A program made the position numbers and the translations under genes. A stretch of DNA of 64,000 nucleotides from Zeaxanthinibacter enoshimensis (GTDB taxonomy: Bacteria > Bacteroidota > Bacteroidia > Flavobacteriales > Flavobacteriaceae), in contig NZ_SNYI01000002.1 in NCBI RefSeq assembly GCF_004362865.1, positions 896,099 through 960,098 of the forward strand, read 5' to 3'. This document shows, piece after piece, positions 8,768 to 16,180 of this stretch. The notes beneath the pieces were generated by a model. That model was not told the origin of the DNA. It saw nothing but the letters and a program-made list of their open reading frames with translations, and did no database searches. Within the stretch, counting starts at the first letter, position 1; every line of letters starts with the position of its first letter.

Positions 8768-9815
8768 TACGAGAATAGTAACGGTAAGCAAATCGCTACC
8801 GCCATATTGCCGCGAAACACCGGAAATACTGCCTTATGTTGAACGCTGGCTTGGAGAACAGGAACCCAGGTTCCGACGAAAAGTATTAAAGATCTTTGAA
8901 GGCGCAGCCGTGGATAAGCGCTACAGTATAATGGAAGCAGAGGATGTGTTTACGGAGACCTCCTTTGAAGAAAAGAACCGGCTTTATGCCGATGCCGTTC
9001 AGGGCCTTGGATCTGATGTCTTAAAGAAAGCCCTGGACCAGGCGGGCTGGGAAGCCGATTCCCTGGATTATATCATAACGGTCAGTTGTACCGGGATCAT
9101 GATTCCTTCACTGGATGCTTACCTGGTGAACAAACTGGGACTAAGACAGGATGTGATCCGCTTACCGGTTACCGAGATGGGCTGCGCCGCAGGGGTATCA
9201 GGCCTTATATATGCCCGTAATTTTTTACGGTCTAACCCGGGCAAAAGAGCAGCAGTTGTCGCGGTGGAGAGTCCCACTGCAACCTTCCAGCACAATGATT
9301 TCTCTATGGCCAATATGGTGAGCGTAGCCATTTTCGGGGACGGGGCTGCCTGTGTACTACTCTCTTCAGAAGAGACCGCTCCCGGGCCACGGATCATCGG
9401 GGACGGGATGTACCATTTCCCGGACGCCACACACATGATGGGTTTTGAGCTGACCAACCCCGGTTTAAAAATGATTCTCGATCCTTCGGTCCCGGATACG
9501 ATCAATGAACATTTTGATGCCATCATTCATCCCTTCCTGCGGGAGCATGGATCAAATATTGAGAAGCTCAGCCATTTGATCTTCCACCCGGGAGGAAAGA
9601 AGATCGTTCAGGCCGTGGAAGAGCGCTTTAAGCCCCTGGGCAAAAATATTGATGATACTCGGGAAACGCTCCGGCAGTACGGGAATATGAGTAGTGCTAC
9701 AGTGCTATATGTGCTGCAGCGATTTATGCAAAAGGAAATTTCGGCTGGAGAACAGGGACTGGTGCTGAGTTTCGGTCCGGGCTTTTCTGCACAGCGGGTA
9801 TTATTAGAATGGTAA
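8760..9815 (+). CDS. Type III polyketide synthase (chalcone/stilbene synthase family)
   Basis: A 351-residue thiolase-fold enzyme of normal family length. The catalytic triad is complete: Cys142 in TEMGCAAGVSGL, His276 in LIFHPGGKK, Asn309 in YGNMSSATVL. The GFGPG-type loop appears as SFGPGF at 337-342. The family condenses an acyl starter with malonyl-CoA units and cyclises the chain without a carrier protein. The gene is embedded between tailoring enzymes and a type II fatty-acid set including an ACP. That suggests a long-chain or unusual acyl starter made in situ, giving an alkylpyrone, alkylresorcinol or similar phenolic lipid. Starter and cyclisation mode cannot be read from sequence. 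Confidence 0.93.
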   Translation: MIDTRIVTVSKSLPPYCRETPEILPYVERWLGEQEPRFRRKVLKIFEGAAVDKRYSIMEAEDVFTETSFEEKNRLYADAVQGLGSDVLKKALDQAGWEADSLDYIITVSCTGIMIPSLDAYLVNKLGLRQDVIRLPVTEMGCAAGVSGLIYARNFLRSNPGKRAAVVAVESPTATFQHNDFSMANMVSVAIFGDGAACVLLSSEETAPGPRIIGDGMYHFPDATHMMGFELTNPGLKMILDPSVPDTINEHFDAIIHPFLREHGSNIEKLSHLIFHPGGKKIVQAVEERFKPLGKNIDDTRETLRQYGNMSSATVLYVLQRFMQKEISAGEQGLVLSFGPGFSAQRVLLEW

Positions 9816-10633
9816 AGGATATGACCGACTTGGATACAGATAAAAATAAAAATGCAGGTAGCTCCGGGTGGGCATTGATCCTGGGCGGCAGCCATGGGCT
9901 GGGGCTCGCTACGGCTAAAAAGCTGGCATCGGCAGGGTATGGGCTGTTGGTGCTTCACAGGGACAGGAAAGCAGATCTCCCGGCAATTGAAAAGGAGTTC
10001 GCATCTATTCGTTCTGAAGGAGGGAAGTGCCATACTTTTAATGCAGATGCCCTGAATAAGGAAAAGAGAGAAGAGATCCTATCCCGGTTCACAGAAATTA
10101 TGGGGGATGAGGGAAGAATAAAAGTTGTGGTACACAGTATTGCCAAGGGTAACCTGAAACCAATGACAGGGGAGGGACCCCTGCTCGACCACCAGGATCT
10201 TATCCTCACCCTGGAAGCCATGGCTATAAGTCTATACGATTGGATCCGGCTCCTGCTGGACAAAGAAATGTTGGCGCAGGATTGCCGGGTTATCGCTTTC
10301 ACCAGCGAGGGCAATTCCCGCGCTATTCCCAATTATGCCGCGGTCAGTTCGGCAAAAGCCGCTCTGGAAGCGCTATGCAGGAATATGGCTGCAGAGCTAG
10401 CTCCCCAGGGGGTGCGTGTGAATTGTATACAGGCGGGTGTAACGGATACCCGGTCATTAAGAATGATCCCGGGGAGCGAGGAGCTGCTCAAAACAGCGAG
10501 GTCCCGGAACCCGTCCGGCAGGCTGACCCTGCCGGAAGATGTGGCCAATGCCGTTTACCTCCTCACCCTGGACGAGGCAAAATGGATAACCGGGACTACC
10601 ATTAAAGTAGACGGAGGGGAAAGTTTAAGGTAA
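9809..10633 (+). CDS. Short-chain dehydrogenase, FabL/FabI-like enoyl-ACP reductase
   Basis: A 274-residue SDR. The cofactor motif LILGGSHGLGLA is at about residues 23-34, with His-Ser-Ile-Ala at 109-112, as in FabI and FabL. The catalytic pair is Tyr176 and Lys183, separated by six residues (YAAVSSAK) rather than three. Y-x6-K is the signature of enoyl-ACP reductases within the SDR superfamily. The C-terminal KVDGGESLR is also FabL-like. It would reduce trans-2-enoyl-ACP, completing a chain-elongation cycle with the adjacent dehydratase and ketosynthase. Translation may start at the first Met, overlapping the PKS gene by seven bases, or four codons later. Activity is inferred; a 3-ketoacyl reductase role is less likely given the spacing. 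Confidence 0.75.
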   Translation: MVKDMTDLDTDKNKNAGSSGWALILGGSHGLGLATAKKLASAGYGLLVLHRDRKADLPAIEKEFASIRSEGGKCHTFNADALNKEKREEILSRFTEIMGDEGRIKVVVHSIAKGNLKPMTGEGPLLDHQDLILTLEAMAISLYDWIRLLLDKEMLAQDCRVIAFTSEGNSRAIPNYAAVSSAKAALEALCRNMAAELAPQGVRVNCIQAGVTDTRSLRMIPGSEELLKTARSRNPSGRLTLPEDVANAVYLLTLDEAKWITGTTIKVDGGESLR

Positions 10634-10634
10634 T

Positions 10635-11078
10635 ATGGAAAGAGCGGAAATCATCAATCGGTTACCCTATGGGGAGCCCTTTAATTTTGTAGAGGGCCTG
10701 GATAAAGTGGATGCAGATGGGGCCGAGGGTTTTTATACATTTAAACCAGGTTCGGAGGTGTTCAGGGGTCACTTCAAGGACCGGGCTGTGATCCCGGGAG
10801 TCTTGCTGACCGAATGTTGTGCGCAGATCGGCTTGGTGTGTCTTGGCATATTCCTTTCAGGAGAAAGCGGGGAAAGGAAAATAGCTTTTGCCCTGAGCAG
10901 TTCAGAAATGGAATTCCTGCTGCCGGTCTTTCCCGGGGAGCGGGTAAGAGTAAGATCGGAAAAAGAGTATTTCAGGTTTGGTAAACTTAAATGCAAGGTC
11001 CGAATGTGGAATGAAAAAGACCAGTTGGTGTGCAGAGGAATCCTGGCCGGGATGCAAGTAAAAAATAACAATGGGTAA
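10635..11078 (+). CDS. 3-hydroxyacyl-ACP dehydratase, FabZ-like hot-dog protein
   Basis: A 147-residue single hot-dog domain. The FabZ signature is present as FRGHFKDRAVIPGVLLTECC, with catalytic His46 and Glu60, so 3-hydroxyacyl-ACP dehydration is expected. It begins one base after the SDR stop and overlaps the ketosynthase gene by eight bases. FabZ of housekeeping fatty-acid synthesis is normally encoded elsewhere with lpxA or lpxD, so this copy is most simply a pathway-specific enzyme for the starter chain used by the type III PKS. Confidence 0.85.
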   Translation: MERAEIINRLPYGEPFNFVEGLDKVDADGAEGFYTFKPGSEVFRGHFKDRAVIPGVLLTECCAQIGLVCLGIFLSGESGERKIAFALSSSEMEFLLPVFPGERVRVRSEKEYFRFGKLKCKVRMWNEKDQLVCRGILAGMQVKNNNG

Positions 11079-12351
11079 GAGGGTAGTAATAACAGGAATG
11101 GGTGTATGTGCACCCAATGCCGTAGGGTTGGAGCAATTTAAATCCGCCCTCAGCTCTGGCCGCAACGGTATACATTTCCAGCAGGAATTACAAGACCTTA
11201 ACTTTGGATGCCAGATCGCTGGCAAACCTGATATTAACAAGGTTGAATTAAACAAATATTTTAATAGTGTCCAGTTAAAAAGCGAGCCCGGTTCCGGGCT
11301 GGTCTACGGGGTTATAGCCGGGACAGATGCCTGGAAAGATGCTGGCCTGGAAATAAAAAATGACAGTGAACCGGATTGGGAAACCGGAGTTATATTCGGC
11401 ACCGGGCTGCTGGGCGTAGACCGTTTCCGGGAATCCGTCCTGCAAATAGATCAAGGGCAGGTACGCAGGCTCGGCAGTACTGCTGTGGTGCATACCATGG
11501 CGAGTGGAATAAGTGCGTACCTGGGAGGAATCCTGGGATGCGGAAACCAGGTGACGACCAATTCCTCTGCCTGTACGACCGGAACTGAAGGAATACTGAT
11601 AGCCTGGGAACGGATCCGGCAGGGTAGCGCGCAGCGAATGCTGGTGGGGAGTACCAGTGACAGTGGTCCTTATATCTGGGGTGGTTTTGATGCTTTACGG
11701 ATCCTTCCCCGGGCATATAATGACAATCCAGGAAAGGCGAGCAGGCCTATGAGTGCCACGGCAACGGGTTTTGTTCCCGGGAGTGGGGCAGGGGCGCTGG
11801 TCCTGGAGTCCCTGGAAAGTGCGAGGAACAGAGGAGCCCGTATTTACGCAGAAGTGCTTGGCGGCACCGTGAACAGTGGCGGACAGCGGCAGGGTGGGAG
11901 TATGACGGCCCCGAATCCCTTTGCCGTACAACGATGTATACAACACTCCCTCGAGGTTGCCGGAATAGAAGCGAGGGAAATAGATGCTATAAACGGACAT
12001 TTGACGGCCACTTCCAAGGATGCAGAAGAAATTATGAACTGGTCCATTGCACTGGGACTCCGGGCTAAGGAGTTTCCGTACATCAATTCCTTTAAAAGCA
12101 CGATAGGGCATTGCCTTGCCGCGGCAGGTAGTATAGAATCTGTTGGTGCTGTTCTACAGCTCAAAGAAGGGCAGGTTTTCGGGAATGTGAATTGCCATGA
12201 CCTGGATCCGGCTATCGAAGACATAATTCACAGATCCCGGGTGCCGGAAAATACAATTCCTGTAAGTCCAGAGATCATTGCAAAGGCCAGTTTTGGATTT
12301 GGTGATGTGAATGCCTGTGTTATCTTTAAGAAAATTAGCGAAGAAATATGA
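11071..12351 (+). CDS. Beta-ketoacyl-ACP synthase (FabF/KAS II family) of the PKS cluster
   Basis: A 426-residue condensing enzyme beginning with the typical VVITGMGVCAP. The catalytic Cys168 is in TTNSSACTTGTEG. His310 lies in INGHLTATSKDAEE, where the usual motif is NxHGTGTxxND, and His347 in STIGHCLAAAG. The triad is therefore intact although the middle motif is atypical, which points to a specialised rather than a housekeeping FabF. It should perform decarboxylative condensation of malonyl-ACP with an acyl chain. The gene overlaps the dehydratase by eight bases and the ACP gene by four. It is a candidate for making the acyl starter handed to the type III PKS. Confidence 0.88.
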   Translation: MGKRVVITGMGVCAPNAVGLEQFKSALSSGRNGIHFQQELQDLNFGCQIAGKPDINKVELNKYFNSVQLKSEPGSGLVYGVIAGTDAWKDAGLEIKNDSEPDWETGVIFGTGLLGVDRFRESVLQIDQGQVRRLGSTAVVHTMASGISAYLGGILGCGNQVTTNSSACTTGTEGILIAWERIRQGSAQRMLVGSTSDSGPYIWGGFDALRILPRAYNDNPGKASRPMSATATGFVPGSGAGALVLESLESARNRGARIYAEVLGGTVNSGGQRQGGSMTAPNPFAVQRCIQHSLEVAGIEAREIDAINGHLTATSKDAEEIMNWSIALGLRAKEFPYINSFKSTIGHCLAAAGSIESVGAVLQLKEGQVFGNVNCHDLDPAIEDIIHRSRVPENTIPVSPEIIAKASFGFGDVNACVIFKKISEEI

Positions 12352-12599
12352 CCGAGTCCCAATATTACCAGAAATTGAAATCAATTGTCAGTCCCTATCT
12401 TCCGGAAGATGTATCCGTGGATCAGATACAGGCAGACAGTCACTTTATCCGGGAACTCAATATAAATTCAGCCAACCTGGTTGATATCGTCCTGGACGTG
12501 GAAGACGAATTTGATATTGTCCTGGAGAATGAAGACATGGAGGCCATGCAAACTGTGAGGGATGCAATGGCAATTATTGAAAGAAAAAGATCCGTTTAG
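12348..12599 (+). CDS. Acyl carrier protein of the PKS cluster
   Basis: An 83-residue acidic four-helix carrier protein. The phosphopantetheine site is Ser41 in LNINSANLVDIV, where Asn-Ser-Ala replaces the usual Asp-Ser-Leu; the following LVDIVLDVEDEFDI is the normal helix II. It overlaps the ketosynthase gene by ATGA and is the last gene of the run. The diverged site suggests a dedicated ACP recognised by the cluster enzymes rather than the general FAS carrier. No phosphopantetheinyl transferase gene is in the window, so activation would rely on an enzyme encoded elsewhere. Confidence 0.88.
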   Translation: MTESQYYQKLKSIVSPYLPEDVSVDQIQADSHFIRELNINSANLVDIVLDVEDEFDIVLENEDMEAMQTVRDAMAIIERKRSV

Positions 12600-12740
12600 C
12601 ATACTTTTAAGAATCTAAAGTACTTACCATAAGACGGGGTTTTTTCAGGTGCGCTACTTCTTTTAACAACCAGGAGCCCGGGAAGTATCTCTCCTGATAA
12701 ACCAAACGCCTTCCTGTTACGTATATAGGGTGTAAATCAT

Positions 12741-12838
12741 TGTCATTCAGTTTGTAACCGGCTCCTGTACTTCAACAAATGGAGCCACAGCCGCGGCTGT
12801 ATTCGTGGGGAAATATGGCAGGCACAGACTGAATGACA
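12741..12838 (+). other. Folded intergenic element downstream of the PKS operon
   Basis: The gene-free stretch after the ACP gene (about 390 bases) holds a three-part fold. An outer stem of 15 pairs, with one G-U, joins 12741-12755 (TGTCATTCAGTTTGT) and 12824-12838 (ACAGACTGAATGACA). Inside it, GGCTCC (12760-12765) pairs with GGAGCC (12781-12786), and ACAGCCGCGGCTGT (12787-12800) is a perfect palindrome. The U-rich GTTTTATTTT follows on the plus strand. It could be an operon terminator, a processed small RNA or a small inverted-repeat element. Nothing else is recognised in the gap. Confidence 0.5.
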
Positions 12839-12993
12839 GTTTTATTTTCCCGGAGCTATTTCAGAGGTACTACACAATTGCTGGCTTACTATATGAGCTG
12901 ATGGTATTTCCCGGATATTTCTGATCCTTTGGTCGATAGCTTGATCCAAATTACAGCAGGTTTCAATATCTTAGAGGGGAGAACACTATAAAC

Positions 12994-13356
12994 ATGAGCA
13001 GATACGCCTACCTGAGAATGGGCATGGTCTGTTGTTTCGCTATGGCTTTTACTAGTCTGAGCGCACAGACCGAAGTACCTATTCCCCTGGATTCTATCCA
13101 GGAGATGAGGGTGAAGAGACACACCCTTATGGCTCGTTTTGAGCCGGAATTCACCATCAGTGCACAGGAAAGACAGCAATTAAAAGAACAGCGAAGGCGC
13201 GAATTGGAAGAGCGGTTAAGGGCGATAGATACCATGCAGCTTTCATTCAGAAGAAAATGGAAATTGCTGGAAGAACTTTATCTCAGCCCGCACACCGCTT
13301 ACTGGGATAAGGTGGTCGCAGACCTGGTATTGGAAGAGGAAGAACCTGAGCGATAA
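12994..13356 (+). CDS. Small exported protein, unknown function
   Basis: A 120-residue protein with an N-terminal signal peptide (MGMVCCFAMAFTSLSAQ, cleavage near Ala-Gln). The mature part is short, charged and helical: ISAQERQQLKEQRRRELEER, then RKWKLLEELYLSP, ending in an acidic tail. It is rich in Arg and Glu and could form a coiled coil. I do not recognise a family. It lies alone between the folded element and a convergent minus-strand gene. A similar small exported helical protein lies about 3 kb further on, but the two do not look like close paralogues by eye. Confidence 0.6.
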   Translation: MSRYAYLRMGMVCCFAMAFTSLSAQTEVPIPLDSIQEMRVKRHTLMARFEPEFTISAQERQQLKEQRRRELEERLRAIDTMQLSFRRKWKLLEELYLSPHTAYWDKVVADLVLEEEEPER

Positions 13357-13379
13357 AAAAAGCCCTTATACAAAGGGCT
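13354..13379 (-). terminator. Terminator of the HPF / ArsC-like operon
   Basis: AGCCCTT (13361-13367) pairs with AAGGGCT (13373-13379). On the minus strand the stem is followed by seven T (the plus-strand A run at 13354-13360). The stem includes the last codons of the ArsC-like gene, so termination would follow directly on translation end. Confidence 0.6.
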
Positions 13380-13824
13380 CTTCATCATTTGCGTCTGTAT
13401 TCGGTTGCTGACCCAAAGGCTTTTTGGATAGGCCGGCAGAATCCACATCAAAAAATTTAAGGATTTCTGATGGGGTATCTACCTGCATATAGTTGTCCCC
13501 ATTCACTGCGATGGGCTGCTGGAGCAATACAGGATTTTTCTTGATCAGTTTCAGCCAATCATCTGTACTGAAGTTTCCCCCGTCTATTTCCGGTGCATCC
13601 GGGTGATCCGTAGCGAGCAACTCTCCAAAGGGTTTGTTAAGCCCCTCTGCCAGGGATACCCAAACTGTATCACCCAGCGAGGTTTTAGAGATGTCGACCA
13701 TCTGGATCTTGTCGCCGGATGATTCCACGTACCCCACAGTCTGTTTACCCAAACTCGTTTCCGAATTATAGATCAGGGTTAATTGTCGTTTATCTGTTGC
13801 TAACACACTCATATCGTCTTCCAT
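13366..13824 (-). CDS. ArsC/Spx-like thioredoxin-fold protein lacking the active-site Cys
   Basis: A 152-residue protein that follows the arsenate-reductase/Spx layout: a beta strand and turn at LTLIYNSETSLGK, a middle EGLNKPFGELL, then STDDWLKLIKKNPVLLQQPI and AVNGDNYMQVDTPSEILKFF, which match the late ArsC region. Where ArsC and Spx carry NPxC or CxxC the sequence is NSETSLG, and no Cys occurs anywhere in the protein. Thiol chemistry is therefore impossible, and a structural or regulatory protein-binding role (as for Spx with RNA polymerase) is a reasonable guess. It follows the ribosome hibernation gene by four bases on the same strand, suggesting stationary-phase or stress expression. Confidence 0.6.
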   Translation of the reverse strand: MEDDMSVLATDKRQLTLIYNSETSLGKQTVGYVESSGDKIQMVDISKTSLGDTVWVSLAEGLNKPFGELLATDHPDAPEIDGGNFSTDDWLKLIKKNPVLLQQPIAVNGDNYMQVDTPSEILKFFDVDSAGLSKKPLGQQPNTDANDEEPFV

Positions 13825-13828
13825 AAGA

Positions 13829-14131
13829 TTAATGAGATTTCATTTTTTCCTTTTTCTTCTTGAGCTGTCTTTCCAGTTCGTCGGTAGATTCTGCTATAGA
13901 TTCCTCGAACGTATCATTGCTCGCTTCTGCAAACAACCTTGGCCCGGGCACACTTAGCCGGATATTGCAAATTTTTCCTTCCTCAGGGTTCGAACTTTTT
14001 TCTTTTTTAAAGAAAACATCTGCACGAACTATAAAGTCATATTTATCTACCAGTTTATCCAATTTCTTAGCGGCCATATCTTCCAACCTGGAACTGGCCG
14101 ACACACCGTCATATTCAAAATTAATATTCAT
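13829..14131 (-). CDS. hpf: Short-form ribosome hibernation promoting factor (HPF/RaiA)
   Basis: A 100-residue protein read from MNINFEYDGVSASS. A longer in-frame extension would run through the promoter and is rejected. The S30AE/HPF fold is visible: SSRLEDMAAKKLDKLVDKYD, then IVRADVFFKKEK, CNIRLSVPGPRLFAEAS and a C-terminal basic helix ELERQLKKKKEKMK. It binds the 30S subunit and inactivates ribosomes in slow growth. Only the N-terminal domain is present, so this is the short HPF type. It has a strong promoter match 48 bases upstream and is co-directional with the ArsC-like gene. Confidence 0.87.
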   Translation of the reverse strand: MNINFEYDGVSASSRLEDMAAKKLDKLVDKYDFIVRADVFFKKEKSSNPEEGKICNIRLSVPGPRLFAEASNDTFEESIAESTDELERQLKKKKEKMKSH

Positions 14132-14178
14132 AGTTGTTTTTTGTTTGAATTCAAGATAGGATGATGAGGCTCCAATTC

Positions 14179-14207
14179 CAAATTTATTTTTACCCCGGAA
14201 CTCCCAA
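14179..14207 (-). promoter_or_regulatory. Promoter of the HPF operon
   Basis: On the minus strand TTG is followed by an 18-base spacer and TAAATTTG, an exact match to the Bacteroidota -33/-7 consensus (TTG-N17-23-TAnnTTTG). The expected transcript start leaves a leader of roughly 40 bases before the HPF start codon. Confidence 0.65.
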
Positions 14208-14347
14208 AAAATTGTCCGGATGTAAAGAATTCTCAAACAAAATGTTAAAGTCTGATTTTCTGATGCTTAGGGCATCCGAGGGATTATATATTTTCGTATC
14301 TTTTTGTACGCGAAACCATTTAATATTAACTCTAATGAACCTACTTC

Positions 14348-14686
14348 ATGACAGCCTTACAAACAACCCCGAGAAGAGCCCTCCAGAGCACCAGCCATGC
14401 GATCCATCGGCTGGAAAGAACTAACCAGGAACTACGTGGATTGAGTGATACCCTCCGGTCCTACGTATGCGAACCCAAGACGTACACATTATTTGAGCGT
14501 TTTGAATCCCTGAAACGCCGCCTGGATAATTTAAGGTCCGGCAACCAGGAGCTTATTGCCGCTATGAAGGGGCAGAAACAGGCACTGGGAGACCAGGTAG
14601 AGCAATTCCGAAACAGGATCAAGGAATTCCAGGAACTGGAACGCAGCGTGCTGGAGTACATCGGTATGGCCAAAATGCACTGTTGA
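14348..14686 (+). CDS. Small coiled-coil protein, unknown function
   Basis: A 112-residue cytosolic protein, nearly all helical, with heptad-like hydrophobic spacing (HRLERTNQELRGLSDTLRSY, FESLKRRLDNLRSGNQELI, VEQFRNRIKEFQELERSVLE). No signal peptide, membrane segment or catalytic motif is seen. It is divergent from the HPF operon and convergent with terC. I do not recognise a family. The reading frame is supported by its length relative to the local base composition and by the absence of a better frame on either strand. Confidence 0.6.
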   Translation: MTALQTTPRRALQSTSHAIHRLERTNQELRGLSDTLRSYVCEPKTYTLFERFESLKRRLDNLRSGNQELIAAMKGQKQALGDQVEQFRNRIKEFQELERSVLEYIGMAKMHC

Positions 14687-14692
14687 TTTTAC

Positions 14693-15640
14693 CTAATCCA
14701 ATTCTGTTTTTTCAGGTTTTAACAAGGAGGCCGCTATCCCACCTAGCAATGCCACCAGGATTACCGTGAGTGATACCCATTCTTCCAGGTGCAGGAAATG
14801 AGAGAACAACATTTTAAGTCCCACGAATGCCAGGATAACCACCAGGCTGTAGTGGATGTACCTGAATTTTGCCAGCATGCGCGAGATCAGGAAGTACATG
14901 GAACGCAATCCCAGGATGGCCAGGATATTAGAACTGAAGACGATAAAGGGGTCAGATGTGATCGCTAATATCGCCGGGATGCTGTCAAGGGCAAAAAGTA
15001 TATCCGTAAGTTCTATGACGATGAGAGCTACAAAGAGGGGAGTGGCGGCCTTAATTCCCATCCTGCGAATAAAGAACTTATGTCCGTCCATGGCCGTGGT
15101 AAGCGGGTAAATTTTCTTCACCTGTTTAAAGACGAAGGACTCTTTTGGTTTGTAATCTTCTGCATCTGATTTCAGCATCTTGTATGCCGTATATAAAAGG
15201 AATACCCCGAAGACGTATATGATCCATTCAAACTTATTGATAAGGGCAACACCGAATACGATCATTATAGCCCTGAAGACAATAGCTCCCAGGATACCCC
15301 AGAATAGCACCCTGTGCTGGTATTTTGCAGGAATGGCAAACGAGCTGAAGATCACCGCGATCACGAAGACGTTATCAATACTCAGGGAAAGTTCTATCAG
15401 GTAGCCGGTGATGTACTTCAAAACCGCGTTACCCGGGGTAAGCCCGGTAGGATTTTCAATAAGCCCCGATTGGAAGAGCCAGTAGATTACCCCGCTGAAA
15501 CCCATTGCTACACTCACCCAGACCGAGGTCCATATGGCAGCTTCCCTGGTTCGGATAACATGATCTTTTCGGTTAAAGACCCCCAGGTCCAGTGCAAGAA
15601 ATATAATGATCAGAAAAATAAACGATCCCCAGATCCACAT
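14693..15640 (-). CDS. TerC-family integral membrane protein
   Basis: A 315-residue membrane protein with about nine hydrophobic segments. It carries both TerC signatures: ELSLSIDNVFVIAVI in the second or third segment and VIELTDILFALDSIPA later, with the acidic residues inside the membrane. TerC/Alx proteins are linked to metal (manganese) efflux and, in some bacteria, to tellurite resistance or metalation of exported enzymes. No ter gene cluster is nearby, so a manganese-homeostasis role is the better guess. A -7 box lies just upstream. The start MWIWGSFIF puts the first segment at the N-terminus, as is usual. Confidence 0.9.
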   Translation of the reverse strand: MWIWGSFIFLIIIFLALDLGVFNRKDHVIRTREAAIWTSVWVSVAMGFSGVIYWLFQSGLIENPTGLTPGNAVLKYITGYLIELSLSIDNVFVIAVIFSSFAIPAKYQHRVLFWGILGAIVFRAIMIVFGVALINKFEWIIYVFGVFLLYTAYKMLKSDAEDYKPKESFVFKQVKKIYPLTTAMDGHKFFIRRMGIKAATPLFVALIVIELTDILFALDSIPAILAITSDPFIVFSSNILAILGLRSMYFLISRMLAKFRYIHYSLVVILAFVGLKMLFSHFLHLEEWVSLTVILVALLGGIAASLLKPEKTELD

Positions 15641-15660
15641 AGCAATTTTCAGTTTAGTGG

Positions 15661-15668
15661 CAAATATA
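15661..15668 (-). promoter_or_regulatory. Bacteroidota-type -7 box for the TerC gene
   Basis: The minus strand reads TATATTTG, an exact TAnnTTTG match, 20 bases upstream of the start codon. No good -33 TTG is seen at the right spacing. Confidence 0.4.
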
Positions 15669-15789
15669 ACAATCGATTCGATAGATAGGACAGGAGCAGG
15701 GGCGGTATGACTTAAGTAACTAAAAAAAAAGGTTTTTGGGTCAAGGTGGCGGGGTTGAAAAAAATATATTCCATCAAAATGATTACCGC

Positions 15790-16170
15790 ATGAAACTTCA
15801 ATACTTAAACTTTTTATTGCTGGGATTCCTTTTCCTGGCCCCGGTTGATATCAATGCCCAGGATCCTTACCTCCAAACTGAGAATAAGACTGCTGAGGAA
15901 ATTGCCATTGCGTTGACCAGGGACTACCAGGCCGAATTGGGAATGACCGTAGAACAAGGAAGTAAATTCCGCCAGAAAGTTGAAGAATTCCAGATCCGCA
16001 GGCAAAAGATCGACAAGATGGATTTGCCGATGCCTGAGAAGATGGTCCTGATGAAAAAACTGTCAAGACAGGAAACTGCTGAAATAGCAAATATCCTGAC
16101 AAATCCCCAGCTAAGGGCTTACAAACGATTGAAGCGAAGCATGCAACCTGAACAAGTAACAATAAATTAA
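15790..16170 (+). CDS. Small exported helical protein, unknown function
   Basis: A 126-residue protein read from MKLQYLNFLLLGFLFLAP. The longer in-frame start 18 codons upstream would precede a full signal peptide with non-hydrophobic residues and is rejected. The signal peptide ends at NAQ. The mature protein is helical and charged (ALTRDYQAELGMTVEQGSKF, KMVLMKKLSRQETAEIANIL), resembling in general pattern the periplasmic Spy/CpxP-like proteins, though I see no defining LTxxQ motif. It is 10 bases upstream of the peroxiredoxin-like gene and may share its message. Function unknown. Confidence 0.65.
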   Translation: MKLQYLNFLLLGFLFLAPVDINAQDPYLQTENKTAEEIAIALTRDYQAELGMTVEQGSKFRQKVEEFQIRRQKIDKMDLPMPEKMVLMKKLSRQETAEIANILTNPQLRAYKRLKRSMQPEQVTIN

Positions 16171-16180
16171 AAAGAAACAG

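Noticed and set aside
14161-14424. 87-residue plus-strand frame upstream of the coiled-coil gene
   Set aside because: It starts inside the HPF promoter region, overlaps the better frame at 14348 and has atypical composition.
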